In this document: piece by piece, positions 8,570 to 17,028 of the stretch | Position numbering within the stretch: position 1 is the first letter of the stretch | Layout of the letters: each line of letters starts with the position of its first letter | NCBI RefSeq assembly: GCF_024808665.1 | Contig: NZ_JANUBZ010000001.1 | Location: forward strand, 248,001 to 312,000 | Length of the DNA stretch: 64,000 nt | Source: Mucilaginibacter empetricola | GTDB lineage: Bacteria; Bacteroidota; Bacteroidia; Sphingobacteriales; Sphingobacteriaceae | Direction of reading: 5' to 3' | Notes under the pieces: model-generated | The model's input: the letters and a program-made list of their open reading frames with translations, nothing else | Database searches by the model: none | Told to the model about the DNA's origin: nothing | Translations under genes and position numbers: made by a program

Positions 8570-9135
8570 TGTCTGAACTCGAATTAAGCGAATTAGTGAA
8601 TTAATAGAATTGCTAAAGTTGGCTAAGGCCCAAATAGTTTAAAGAAGTCTTTTGATAAGTGCATTAAATGGAAAACGTTAAAAGAACACCAGAAGAATTT
8701 AACGATTGCACAAGCAAGATAATTGGTTGTGCAATGCGGGTTCATTCTTCACTAGGTAACGGGTTTCAGGAAGTTATTTATCAAAAGGCTTTGCAAATAG
8801 AAATGGGGTTAGCCGGTTTAGGGTTTGTAAGAGAGATGGAAATGCCCATCTTTTACAGAGAAGAACAGATTGGGACAAGGCGGGTTGATTTTTTTGTTGA
8901 AGATGAGGTAATGGTTGAACTAAAAGCAATAATAAATCTGGAAGATGTACACCTGGCTCAAGGCATTAATTATTTGGAAGCCTATAACATGAAAACAGGT
9001 TTATTAATAAACTTTGGCAGCAAGAGCTTACAGTTTAAAAGATTGCTAAATAAAAAAGTTCGTATCCACCCGAATTAACCGACTTGAAGATCAAATTCCA
9101 AGAATTCTTTAATTCGCTTAATTCGAGTTCAGACA
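8570..9135. mobile_element. Inverted-repeat-bounded cassette carrying a GxxExxY gene
   Basis: A perfect 26-bp inverted repeat (8570-8595 and 9110-9135, beginning TGTCTGAACTCG) encloses exactly one gene. Beyond the 26 bp the arms continue to match partly, with GAATT recurring every 8-9 nt in both. The left arm starts 8 nt after the ilvC stop, and the right arm ends 9 nt before the next ATG. No transposase lies inside. In RNA the arms could pair and loop out the whole gene. That this is a mobile cassette is an inference. Confidence 0.7.
8668..9078 (+). CDS. GxxExxY protein, PD-(D/E)xK nuclease-like
   Basis: A 136-residue protein of the GxxExxY family. The family motif is GFQEVIY near residues 32-38. 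The core has an Asp74 (VDFFV) and Glu84-x-Lys86 (VELKAI), the D...ExK arrangement of PD-(D/E)xK nucleases, so the active-site residues look intact. Function in the cell is unknown; the family is often found as a lone gene in intergenic regions. Here it is the only gene inside the inverted-repeat cassette at 8570-9135, between ilvC and a monooxygenase-like gene, and is unlikely to take part in amino acid synthesis. Confidence 0.85.
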   Translation: MENVKRTPEEFNDCTSKIIGCAMRVHSSLGNGFQEVIYQKALQIEMGLAGLGFVREMEMPIFYREEQIGTRRVDFFVEDEVMVELKAIINLEDVHLAQGINYLEAYNMKTGLLINFGSKSLQFKRLLNKKVRIHPN

Positions 9136-9144
9136 AATAAAAAA

Positions 9145-9426
9145 ATGATACTTGAAGTAGCCATATTAAATGTGATACCAGGTCTTGAAGATGACTTCAT
9201 TGAAGTCTTTTCAAAGGCACAACATATCATATCAAAAATGGCTGGTTATATTTCTCATCGGCTTAGAAGATGCGTTGAAAACTCAAGCAGATTTATTTTG
9301 CTGGTTGAATGGGAAAAATTAACTGATCATACCGAGGGTTTCAGAAAATCGGTTCAGTACCAGGAATGGAAAAGTTTGTTACATCACTTTTATGATCCGT
9401 TCCCCGTGGTTGAACATTACGAGTAG
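9145..9426 (+). CDS. ABM-type (antibiotic biosynthesis monooxygenase-like) small protein
   Basis: A 93-residue protein of the dimeric alpha+beta barrel ABM family: MILEVAILNV opens the first strand, FILLVEWEKLTDHTEGF is the conserved central strand and helix, and a short FYDPFP tail follows. Members act as small-molecule monooxygenases or heme-degrading enzymes, but many are uncharacterised, and no substrate can be inferred. It lies just outside the inverted repeat of the GxxExxY cassette and upstream of leuB, in the same direction. Confidence 0.75.
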   Translation: MILEVAILNVIPGLEDDFIEVFSKAQHIISKMAGYISHRLRRCVENSSRFILLVEWEKLTDHTEGFRKSVQYQEWKSLLHHFYDPFPVVEHYE

Positions 9427-9443
9427 AATTTATATAAACTAAA

Positions 9444-9525
9444 CGTCATTGCGAGGCACGAAGCAATCCCAAACTATACAGAGCGGAGCTGCAAATCGGG
9501 GATTGCTTAGTACCTCGCAATGACG
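9444..9525. repeat. Long hairpin repeat (GTCATTGCGAGG type) upstream of leuB
   Basis: Arms 9444-9470 and 9499-9525 match at 25 of 27 positions as an inverted repeat (CGTCATTGCGAGG outermost), with a 28-nt loop. Similar GTCATTGCGAGG hairpins are a familiar intergenic repeat in Bacteroidota. It occupies most of the gap before leuB, ending 16 nt before the ATG. Confidence 0.75.
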
Positions 9526-9541
9526 ATTTGAAAAAATAATA

Positions 9542-10612
9542 ATGGGACTATCAAAAAAAATATTAGTAATACCCGGCGACGGGATTGGAGCAGAGGTAAC
9601 CACCTGGGGTAAAGCCGTACTGGAAAAAATTGCAGCAAGCTTTGGTCATCAATTTACTTATGATGAGGCGCTAATGGGCCATGAAGCTATTGAGACTACC
9701 GGCACCTCGTTGCCTGATGAAACTTTGGCAAAGGCAAAAGCCAGCGATGCCATATTATTTGGTGCAGTTGGTCATATTAAATATGATAATGATCCTTCTG
9801 CAAAGGTTCGTCCGGAGCAGGGTTTGTTAAAAATCCGTAAGGAACTGGGTTTATACGCTAACCTGCGTCCCATTATGCTTTTTGATGAGCTGTTAGATGC
9901 ATCAAGTTTAAAACGCGAGGTATTACAGGGAACCGATATCCTGTTTTTCCGCGAGCTGACAGGCGATGTTTATTTCGGCGAGAAAAAACGCACAGCAGAT
10001 TTCGCATCTGATCTAATGAACTATAACCGTTACGAGGTAGAGCGCATCGCCATAAAGGCATACGAAGCTGCCCGGGTACGTGGTAAAAAACTATGTTCTG
10101 TAGATAAGGCTAACGTGTTAGAAACCTCACGCTTATGGCGCGAAGTGATACAGGAAATAGCCAAACAATACCCTGATGTAGAGACCGAGCACATGTTTAT
10201 TGATAATGCAGCTATGCAACTGGTTAAAAATCCTAAAAAGTTTGATGTGGTAGTAACCGCTAACCTTTTCGGCGATATTTTAACGGATGAAGCGTCGCAA
10301 ATTGCAGGTTCAATGGGTATGCTGGCATCTGCCTCAATAGGTGATGGTACCGGTTTCTTTGAGCCGATCCATGGTTCGGCACATGATATTGCCGGTCAGG
10401 ATAAAGCTAACCCGCTGGCATCTATCTTATCAGTAGCGTTGATGCTGGAGATTGGCTTCGGCTTAAAAGAAGAAGCAAAGAAAGTTACCAATGCTGTTGA
10501 CCAGGCACTTAAAGCAGGTTACCGTACAGGTGATATCGCTGATAGCAAAACAGATAAAAGCAAAATATTAGGCACCAAAGCAATGGGCCAAAAAGTGTTA
10601 GAATACTTATAA
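9542..10612 (+). CDS. leuB: 3-isopropylmalate dehydrogenase
   Basis: LeuB oxidises and decarboxylates 3-isopropylmalate to 2-oxoisocaproate with NAD+. The 356-residue protein has the family landmarks: N-terminal ILVIPGDGIGAEV, the FRELTGDVYFGEK substrate loop, VDKANVLETSRLWR, the metal-binding NLFGDILTDEASQIAGS, and the C-terminal NAD-binding EPIHGSAHDIAGQDKANP. Length is normal. It is the first leu gene, followed by leuA, leuC and leuD. Confidence 0.96.
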   Translation: MGLSKKILVIPGDGIGAEVTTWGKAVLEKIAASFGHQFTYDEALMGHEAIETTGTSLPDETLAKAKASDAILFGAVGHIKYDNDPSAKVRPEQGLLKIRKELGLYANLRPIMLFDELLDASSLKREVLQGTDILFFRELTGDVYFGEKKRTADFASDLMNYNRYEVERIAIKAYEAARVRGKKLCSVDKANVLETSRLWREVIQEIAKQYPDVETEHMFIDNAAMQLVKNPKKFDVVVTANLFGDILTDEASQIAGSMGMLASASIGDGTGFFEPIHGSAHDIAGQDKANPLASILSVALMLEIGFGLKEEAKKVTNAVDQALKAGYRTGDIADSKTDKSKILGTKAMGQKVLEYL

Positions 10613-10621
10613 GCCTTCCAA

Positions 10622-10644
10622 CCCTCCCTGTTGGGAGGGCTTTT
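10622..10644 (+). terminator. Possible terminator or attenuator after leuB
   Basis: CCCTCCC (10622-10628), a TGTT loop and GGGAGGG (10633-10639) are followed by CTTTTG. The T-run is short, so termination could be partial, with leuA still read from the upstream promoter or from a promoter in the 10645-10733 gap that I cannot identify. Confidence 0.5.
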
Positions 10645-10733
10645 GAATAATGGGCCAATAAAGAGAATAAATATTAACCGGTGACAGGCAAGAGTTTCAA
10701 ATCTCAAAAGCTATCATCCTAAAATTTAAGAAT

Positions 10734-11909
10734 ATGTTACACGATCCAAATCGAGTCTACGTTTTTGATACCACGCTACGCGACGGCGAGCAGGTACCAG
10801 GCTGCCAGTTAACTACCCCCGAAAAAATTGAGATCGCCAAAGAACTGGAAGCACTGGGTGTTGATATTATAGAAGCTGGTTTCCCCATTTCCAGCCCCGG
10901 CGATTTCCAAAGCGTTGTTGAGATATCCAAAGCAGTAAAAACCCCAACCGTTTGCGCACTTACCCGTGCCAACAAAGGCGATATTGATGCTGCTGTAGAA
11001 TCATTGCAATATGCCAAACATCCGCGTATCCATACCGGTATCGGTTCGTCCGACATGCACATTAAGCATAAATTTAACAGCACCCGCGAGGAAATTCTGG
11101 AACGTGCCGTTGAAGCGGTTAAATACGCTAAAAAATCAGTTGAGGATATTGAGTTTTATGCAGAAGATGCAGGTCGTGCCGACGTGGTTTACCTGGCGCA
11201 AATGATTGAAGCTGTTATTGCAGCCGGTGCTACGGTAGTAAATATACCGGATACCAATGGCTATTGCCTGCCAGATCAGTACGGCAGCAAAATAAAATAC
11301 CTGAAAGAACACGTTAAAAATATTGATAAGGCCATCATCTCTGTTCATTGCCATAATGACCTTGGTTTGGCTACTGCCAACTCAATAGCGGGCCTGCAAA
11401 ACGGAGCACGCCAAATTGAAGGTACCATAAACGGTATTGGCGAACGCGCAGGCAATACTTCTATTGAAGAAGTGGTGATGATATTAAAAACACACCAAAA
11501 CCTGGGCTTGTATACCAACATTAATACACGCAATTTTTATGAGCTTAGCAACATGGTAAGCACACAAATGCGCATGCCAGTGCAGCCAAATAAAGCTATT
11601 GTAGGTGCCAACGCCTTTGCTCACAGCTCTGGCATTCATCAGGATGGCTTTTTAAAGAACCGTGAGAATTATGAGATCATTAAGCCTGAGGATGTAGGCT
11701 TCCCAAGTGCAACTATTGTGCTTACCGCCCGCAGCGGACGCCATGCCCTGAAGTTCCATTTAGAGCGCTTAGGATTTAAACTTGACAAACCAGAGCTTGA
11801 CGAGACCTATAAGAACTTCTTAACTTTGGCTGATAATAAATTAGATATTAACGATGCTGACCTTTTGTTGCTGGTTAACGGCACTAAAACAGCTAATCTT
11901 TATAAATAG
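10734..11909 (+). CDS. leuA: 2-isopropylmalate synthase, short form
   Basis: LeuA condenses acetyl-CoA with 2-oxoisovalerate, the first committed step of leucine synthesis. The 391 residues cover the catalytic TIM barrel ([17 protein letters not shown] near residues 10-26; [14 protein letters not shown] around 204; [10 protein letters not shown] around 240) and the adjoining linker region. The C-terminal allosteric dimer domain of the roughly 520-residue E. coli form is absent. Leucine feedback may therefore be weak or act on the second homologue at 14118. leuC follows after 24 nt. Confidence 0.93.
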   Translation: MLHDPNRVYVFDTTLRDGEQVPGCQLTTPEKIEIAKELEALGVDIIEAGFPISSPGDFQSVVEISKAVKTPTVCALTRANKGDIDAAVESLQYAKHPRIHTGIGSSDMHIKHKFNSTREEILERAVEAVKYAKKSVEDIEFYAEDAGRADVVYLAQMIEAVIAAGATVVNIPDTNGYCLPDQYGSKIKYLKEHVKNIDKAIISVHCHNDLGLATANSIAGLQNGARQIEGTINGIGERAGNTSIEEVVMILKTHQNLGLYTNINTRNFYELSNMVSTQMRMPVQPNKAIVGANAFAHSSGIHQDGFLKNRENYEIIKPEDVGFPSATIVLTARSGRHALKFHLERLGFKLDKPELDETYKNFLTLADNKLDINDADLLLLVNGTKTANLYK

Positions 11910-11933
11910 AATTACAAATAAGGAACTAACAAA

Positions 11934-13340
11934 ATGAGCAATACATTATTTGATAAGGTTTGGGACAAGCACGTAGTGCGTAAAATTGAAGGTGGACCGG
12001 ATGTGCTTTTTATCGATCGCCATCTTATCCACGAAGTAACAAGCCCCGTTGCCTTTTTAGGATTAAAGAGCAGAGGTATAAAAGTTTTATATCCTGAGCG
12101 TACATTCGCCACGGCCGATCATAACACGCCAACCATCAACCAGCATTTACCTGTTGCTGATCCGCTTTCGGCTAACCAGTTAAAAGCATTGGAGACCAAC
12201 TCAAACGAGTATGGCATCAGCTACTGGGGACTGGGCCATCAAAAAAATGGTATTGTTCACGTAGTAGGTCCTGAGTATGGTATTACCCAGCCGGGCGCAA
12301 CCATTGTCTGCGGCGATTCGCATACTTCAACGCATGGCGCTTTTGGCGCTATCGCTTTCGGTATCGGGACTTCTGAAGTGGAGATGGTATTGGCTACCCA
12401 ATGCATTATGCAGCCAAAACCTAAAAAAATGCGCATCAACGTTAATGGCAAATTAGGTTTCGGTGTTACGCCAAAAGACGTTGCACTATACATTATCTCA
12501 AAACTAACTACTTCTGGCGCTACCGGCTATTTTGTTGAATATGCAGGTGATGTTTTTGAAAACATGAGCATGGAAGGCCGTATGACGGTTTGTAACCTAA
12601 GTATTGAAATGGGTGCGCGCGGTGGCATGATAGCGCCGGATGAAACCACCATCAACTATGTAAAAGGCCGTGAATTTAGCCCTAAAGGCGAAGCTTGGGA
12701 CAAAGCATTGGCTTACTACAAAACTTTAAAAACTGATGCCGACGCTGTATTTGATAAAGAATTAACTTTCAAAGCATCAGATATTGAGCCGATGATCACT
12801 TACGGAACCAACCCGGGTATGGGCATGGGTATATCACACGATATTCCGGATGCTGCGGACGTAGAAGGTGGAGCTGCTACTTATGAGAAATCATTAGGTT
12901 ATATGGGCTTTCACGAAGGTGATTCCATGATAGGCAAACAAGTAGATTTTGTTTTTGTGGGTAGCTGTACCAATGGCCGTATTGAAGATTTCAGGGCATT
13001 TACATCACTCGTAAAAGGCAAACACAAAGCTGATAACGTTACGGCCTGGTTAGTTCCGGGATCGCACATTGTTGAGGCGCAGATAAAAGAAGAAGGTTTG
13101 CTGGATATTTTGACTGAAGCAGGCTTTACTTTACGCCAGCCAGGCTGTTCAGCTTGTTTAGCAATGAATGATGACAAGGTTCCTGCCGGAAAATATGCGG
13201 TAAGTACCTCGAACAGAAACTTTGAAGGTCGTCAGGGTCCTGGTGCAAGAACCATGCTGGCTAGTCCGCTGGTTGCTGCCGCTGCCGCTGTTACCGGAGT
13301 AGTTACAGACCCAAGAACATTAATTGAAGAGTTAGTTTAA
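11934..13340 (+). CDS. leuC: 3-isopropylmalate dehydratase large subunit
   Basis: With LeuD it isomerises 2-isopropylmalate to 3-isopropylmalate. The 468-residue length is standard. The [4Fe-4S] ligands are visible: Cys345 in VGSCTNGR and Cys405/Cys408 in GCSACLAM. The aconitase-type [12 protein letters not shown] motif lies near residue 128. leuD follows after a short gap filled by CACAT-type repeats, so the two subunits are probably cotranscribed. Confidence 0.97.
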   Translation: MSNTLFDKVWDKHVVRKIEGGPDVLFIDRHLIHEVTSPVAFLGLKSRGIKVLYPERTFATADHNTPTINQHLPVADPLSANQLKALETNSNEYGISYWGLGHQKNGIVHVVGPEYGITQPGATIVCGDSHTSTHGAFGAIAFGIGTSEVEMVLATQCIMQPKPKKMRINVNGKLGFGVTPKDVALYIISKLTTSGATGYFVEYAGDVFENMSMEGRMTVCNLSIEMGARGGMIAPDETTINYVKGREFSPKGEAWDKALAYYKTLKTDADAVFDKELTFKASDIEPMITYGTNPGMGMGISHDIPDAADVEGGAATYEKSLGYMGFHEGDSMIGKQVDFVFVGSCTNGRIEDFRAFTSLVKGKHKADNVTAWLVPGSHIVEAQIKEEGLLDILTEAGFTLRQPGCSACLAMNDDKVPAGKYAVSTSNRNFEGRQGPGARTMLASPLVAAAAAVTGVVTDPRTLIEELV

Positions 13341-13347
13341 TAATTAA

Positions 13348-13386
13348 AGCATCTGCACATTTGCGTACCCGCACATTTGCACATTA
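13348..13386. repeat. CACAT-type repeats between leuC and leuD
   Basis: CATCTGCACATTTG, CCCGCACATTTG and GCACATTAAA run together, the same family as at 2001-2090 and 18159-18268. They fill the gap up to 10 nt before the leuD ATG. Confidence 0.65.
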
Positions 13387-13395
13387 AAAAATACA

Positions 13396-13992
13396 ATGGC
13401 TTACGATAAATTTACAATACTAAAAAGTACCGGCGTACCACTTCCGATAGAAAATATAGATACCGACCAGATCATCCCGGCCCGCTTTTTAAAAGCAACC
13501 GAACGTGTTGGTTTTGGCGATAACCTTTTCCGCGACTGGAGATATAATGCCGACAATACCCCTAAAAAGGACTTTGTGTTGAACGATTCAACTTACAGTG
13601 GTGAAATACTTGTTGGTGGTAGAAACTTTGGTTCAGGCTCATCAAGAGAACATGCTGCCTGGGCGGTTTATGATTACGGTTTCAGATGTGTGGTATCCAG
13701 CTTTTTTGCTGATATCTTCAAAAATAACTGCCTAAACATTGGCGTATTGCCGGTTCAGGTGAGTGCCAAATTTGCCGACAAGATATTTGCTGCCATTATT
13801 GCAGATCCAAAAACTGAGTTGGAGATAAACCTGCCTGCTCAAACCATTACCCTTGTTTCAACTGGCGAAAAGGAAACTTTTGATATCAGCCACTACAAAA
13901 AAGATAACATGATCAATGGCTTTGATGATATTGATTATCTGCAAAGCATTAAAACGCAAATTCAAGAATTTGCTGAGCATTTGCCACTTTAA
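13396..13992 (+). CDS. leuD: 3-isopropylmalate dehydratase small subunit
   Basis: Swivel-domain subunit that completes the LeuCD isomerase active site. The 198-residue protein has the typical start (FTILKSTGVPLPIENIDTDQ), the NFGSGSSREHAAWA motif near residue 76, and the CLNIGVLPV strand. Length is normal for a stand-alone bacterial LeuD. The gene ends the clear leu cluster; an inverted-repeat element lies between it and the next synthase homologue. Confidence 0.96.
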   Translation: MAYDKFTILKSTGVPLPIENIDTDQIIPARFLKATERVGFGDNLFRDWRYNADNTPKKDFVLNDSTYSGEILVGGRNFGSGSSREHAAWAVYDYGFRCVVSSFFADIFKNNCLNIGVLPVQVSAKFADKIFAAIIADPKTELEINLPAQTITLVSTGEKETFDISHYKKDNMINGFDDIDYLQSIKTQIQEFAEHLPL

Positions 13993-14001
13993 TAAAAAAG
14001 G

Positions 14002-14089
14002 GTTGATTGAGTTGATTAAGTAGGTAAGTTGATTGGGTTGAAAAACCTGACTTGGAAACTAACTAATCAACTTAATCAACCTAATCAAC
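14002..14089. repeat. Inverted repeat of GTTGATTA-type units after leuD
   Basis: Left arm 14002-14025 and right arm 14066-14089 pair at about 20 of 24 positions. Each arm is itself made of 8-9 nt units of the GTTGATTAA/GTTGATTGA kind. No T-run follows, so I treat it as a dispersed repeat, not a terminator. Confidence 0.6.
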
Positions 14090-14117
14090 TTTTCTACAAT
14101 ATAACCAACTCCAATAC

Positions 14118-15635
14118 ATGGAACGCAGGAAAATAGAGATAATGGACACTACCCTTCGCGATGGCGAACAAACTTCGGGTGTGTCATTTTCTATCTCAGA
14201 AAAATTAACCATCACTCAGTTATTATTAGAGGAACTCCATGTAGACAGGGTTGAAATTGCTTCAGCACGTGTGTCAGAAGGCGAGTTTCAGGCAGTAAAA
14301 AGTATTTTGGTTTGGGCCGAAGAAAACGGATACTCGGACCGTATTGAAGTACTATCATTTGTAGATAACGGGGTATCTATCGATTGGATGGTAAACTCGA
14401 AAGTTAAAGTTCAAAACCTGTTAACCAAGGGTTCGTTAAATCATTTAACCCATCAGCTTAAAAAAACGCCCGAGCAACATTTTGTAGAAATAAAACATGT
14501 TATTGACCTTGCCCAAAGTAAAGGCATAGCAACCAATGTTTATCTGGAGGATTGGAGCAACGGTATGCGCAACTCACCGGAGTACGTTTACCAGATGCTT
14601 GATTTTTTGACCTCGCAACCTGTAAAAAGAATTTTATTGCCTGATACATTGGGTATTTTAACACCTTTGGAAACCGCTAAATTTTTAAAGGAGCTGATTG
14701 CCAAATATCCGGGTGTTCATTTTGATTTCCATGCACACAACGATTACGACCTGGGTACCGCCAACGTACTGGAAGCTGTAAAAGCCGGAGTAAGCGGCTT
14801 GCACTTAACCGTAAATGGCATGGGCGAAAGGGCAGGAAATGCAGCCATGGCCAGCGCCGTTGCCGTAATTAACGATTTTGCGCCCGAGGTTGAAGTTGGT
14901 ATTAAAGAATCCTCTATCTATTCGGTTAGCAAACTGGTTGAAACATTTTCGGGGATCAGGATACCATCGAATAAGCCCATTGTGGGCGATAATGTGTTTA
15001 CCCAAACAGCGGGCATCCATGCCGATGGCGATAATAAAAACAACTTATATTTCAACGACTTGCTGCCTGAGCGTTTTGGCCGCAAGCGTGAATATGCCCT
15101 GGGTAAAACATCGGGCAAAGCCAATATCGAAAAAAATCTGCAGGAACTTGGCCTCAAGCTAAATGATGCTGATTTGAAAAAAGTTACCCAACGCGTAATT
15201 GAACTGGGCGATAAAAAAGAAACGGTAACTAAAGAAGACCTGCCTTATATCATTTCAGATGTACTGGACAGCAGCTTATACGAAGAAAAAGTTATTGTTA
15301 AATCGTACGTATTGATGAACTCCATGGGTTTGCGCCCTTCGGCAACAATTTCGGTGCAGATTGAAGGCGAAAAATTTGAAGAAAACGCCCAGGGCGATGG
15401 TCAGTTTGATGCATTTATGAATGCACTGGCCATGGTTTATAAAAAGAAAGACAGGCGTCTACCCAAACTGATTGACTATGCCGTACGCATTGCACCCGGT
15501 AGTAGCTCTGATGCTTTATGCGAGGCCATTATTACCTGGGAAACCGACAAACGCAAGTTCATTACCCGCGGGTTAGATTCTGATCAAACCGTTTGCGCTA
15601 TTAAGGCAACCCAAAAGATGCTGAACATTATTTAA
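14118..15635 (+). CDS. Second LeuA-family synthase (2-isopropylmalate or citramalate synthase-like)
   Basis: A 505-residue HMGL-like enzyme with both the catalytic barrel ([17 protein letters not shown] at the N terminus, DFHAHNDYDLGTANV near 203, NGMGERAGNAAMAS near 233) and a C-terminal LeuA dimer/allosteric domain (from about residue 390). It diverges from the leuA at 10734, with DGEQTSGV in place of DGEQVPGC. It could be a second isopropylmalate synthase under feedback control or a citramalate synthase that feeds isoleucine from pyruvate. The sequence alone does not decide. It lies between leuD and ilvA. Confidence 0.85.
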   Translation: MERRKIEIMDTTLRDGEQTSGVSFSISEKLTITQLLLEELHVDRVEIASARVSEGEFQAVKSILVWAEENGYSDRIEVLSFVDNGVSIDWMVNSKVKVQNLLTKGSLNHLTHQLKKTPEQHFVEIKHVIDLAQSKGIATNVYLEDWSNGMRNSPEYVYQMLDFLTSQPVKRILLPDTLGILTPLETAKFLKELIAKYPGVHFDFHAHNDYDLGTANVLEAVKAGVSGLHLTVNGMGERAGNAAMASAVAVINDFAPEVEVGIKESSIYSVSKLVETFSGIRIPSNKPIVGDNVFTQTAGIHADGDNKNNLYFNDLLPERFGRKREYALGKTSGKANIEKNLQELGLKLNDADLKKVTQRVIELGDKKETVTKEDLPYIISDVLDSSLYEEKVIVKSYVLMNSMGLRPSATISVQIEGEKFEENAQGDGQFDAFMNALAMVYKKKDRRLPKLIDYAVRIAPGSSSDALCEAIITWETDKRKFITRGLDSDQTVCAIKATQKMLNII

Positions 15636-15671
15636 GCGCGTCAGGTAAAATATAAAATCATCTTAAAAACC

Positions 15672-15733
15672 GATCTTTGCAATTTATTGGCAGGGATAGA
15701 TAAAAATAAACCCTTGCCAGCCCGGTAAGGGTT
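15672..15733 (+). promoter_or_regulatory. Possible -7 box and 5' hairpin upstream of ilvA
   Basis: GATCTTTG at 15672-15679 is one base from a TAnnTTTG -7 box. Downstream, AACCCTTGCC (15709-15718) pairs with GGTAAGGGTT (15724-15733), 9 of 10 plus one G-U, and ends 15 nt before the ilvA ATG. No T-run follows, so it is more likely a leader structure than a terminator. Confidence 0.4.
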
Positions 15734-15748
15734 ATAAATCATTTAAAT

Positions 15749-16990
15749 ATGGCTGATGTGATGTTAGATTTCGAAGCTGCTTCGAGACGATTAAAAGACG
15801 TTGTAAAACGTACTCCCCTTGAATATCATGCGGGCCTCTCAAAAGCTTACGAGTGTGAACTGTATTTGAAACGGGAAGATTTACAGGTGGTACGTTCCTA
15901 TAAACTTCGCGGCGCCTATAATATGATCAGTCAGCTAAATACTGATGAGTTAAGCAGAGGCGTAGTTTGTGCCAGTGCGGGCAATCACGCGCAGGGCGTT
16001 GCTTTTTCGTGCAACAAAATGGGTATTAAGGGTGTAATTTTTATGCCCGAGATAACCCCAAAACAAAAAGTTAAGCAAACAGAAATGTTTGGTAATGGTC
16101 ATATTGAGATTATTTTAGTAGGCGATACTTTTGATGACTGCCTGATAGAGGCGCTGACCTATACACAGGCCCACCAGATGACTTTTATCCCACCCTTCGA
16201 CAATTACCGTATCATAGAAGGACAGGGCACTGTAGGCGTTGAAATACTGGAAGATTTACCAGGCGTTGAAGCCGTGATTATGCCTGTTGGCGGTGGTGGG
16301 CTATCGGCAGGTGCAGGAACCTTTTTAAAGCAAAACAAACTCGACATATTATTAATTGGCGTTGAACCTGAAGGCGCGCCGAGTATGCTGAAAGCCTTTG
16401 AGCATGGCGGTCCGGTGAGTTTGCCTGATATTAACCGCTTTGTGGATGGTGCAGCAGTAAAAACTGTAGGCAAATTAACTTATCAGCTATGTAGCGAGGT
16501 ATTGGATGATATGCTTACCGTACCCGAAGGCAAAGTGTGCACCACTATATTAAAGTTGTATAATGAAGACGCCATTGTTGTTGAGCCTGCCGGTGCATTA
16601 TCTGTAGCTGTACTGGATTTTTGCAAGGATAAAATAAAAGGTAAAAAAGTAGTCTGCGTAATTAGCGGCGGCAATAATGATATTGAACGTATGCAGGAGA
16701 TCAAAGAAAAATCACTGTTGTACGAAGGATTAAAGCATTATTTTATTGTGAAGTTTCCGCAACGCCCGGGAGCATTAAAGCTGTTTGTGAACAATGTGCT
16801 GGGCCCAGGTGACGATATTACCCGTTTTGAGTTCATCAAAAAAACATCCAAAGAAAGCGGCCCCGCGCTGGTAGGTATCGAACTAAAATCAGCCGATGAT
16901 TATCCATCCCTATTAAAACGAATGGAAGAACACCGCTTTGATGTGATAGAGTTAAACAGGGATCAAACTTTGTTTGAGTTTTTGGTTTAG
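15749..16990 (+). CDS. ilvA: Threonine dehydratase (biosynthetic)
   Basis: PLP enzyme that deaminates threonine to 2-oxobutanoate, the precursor of isoleucine. The 413-residue protein has the PLP lysine Lys52 in SYKLRGA, the phosphate-binding glycine loop VGGGGLSAG near residue 177, and a C-terminal ACT-like regulatory domain (from about 330, HYFIVKFPQRPGALK). Only one such domain is present, unlike the roughly 510-residue E. coli enzyme with two; this is the shorter Bacillus-type form. It closes the branched-chain locus. A Fic gene follows after 38 nt. Confidence 0.94.
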   Translation: MADVMLDFEAASRRLKDVVKRTPLEYHAGLSKAYECELYLKREDLQVVRSYKLRGAYNMISQLNTDELSRGVVCASAGNHAQGVAFSCNKMGIKGVIFMPEITPKQKVKQTEMFGNGHIEIILVGDTFDDCLIEALTYTQAHQMTFIPPFDNYRIIEGQGTVGVEILEDLPGVEAVIMPVGGGGLSAGAGTFLKQNKLDILLIGVEPEGAPSMLKAFEHGGPVSLPDINRFVDGAAVKTVGKLTYQLCSEVLDDMLTVPEGKVCTTILKLYNEDAIVVEPAGALSVAVLDFCKDKIKGKKVVCVISGGNNDIERMQEIKEKSLLYEGLKHYFIVKFPQRPGALKLFVNNVLGPGDDITRFEFIKKTSKESGPALVGIELKSADDYPSLLKRMEEHRFDVIELNRDQTLFEFLV

Positions 16991-17028
16991 ATCGGTGCTA
17001 AAATTATATTACTAAATTAGGCTGTTGA

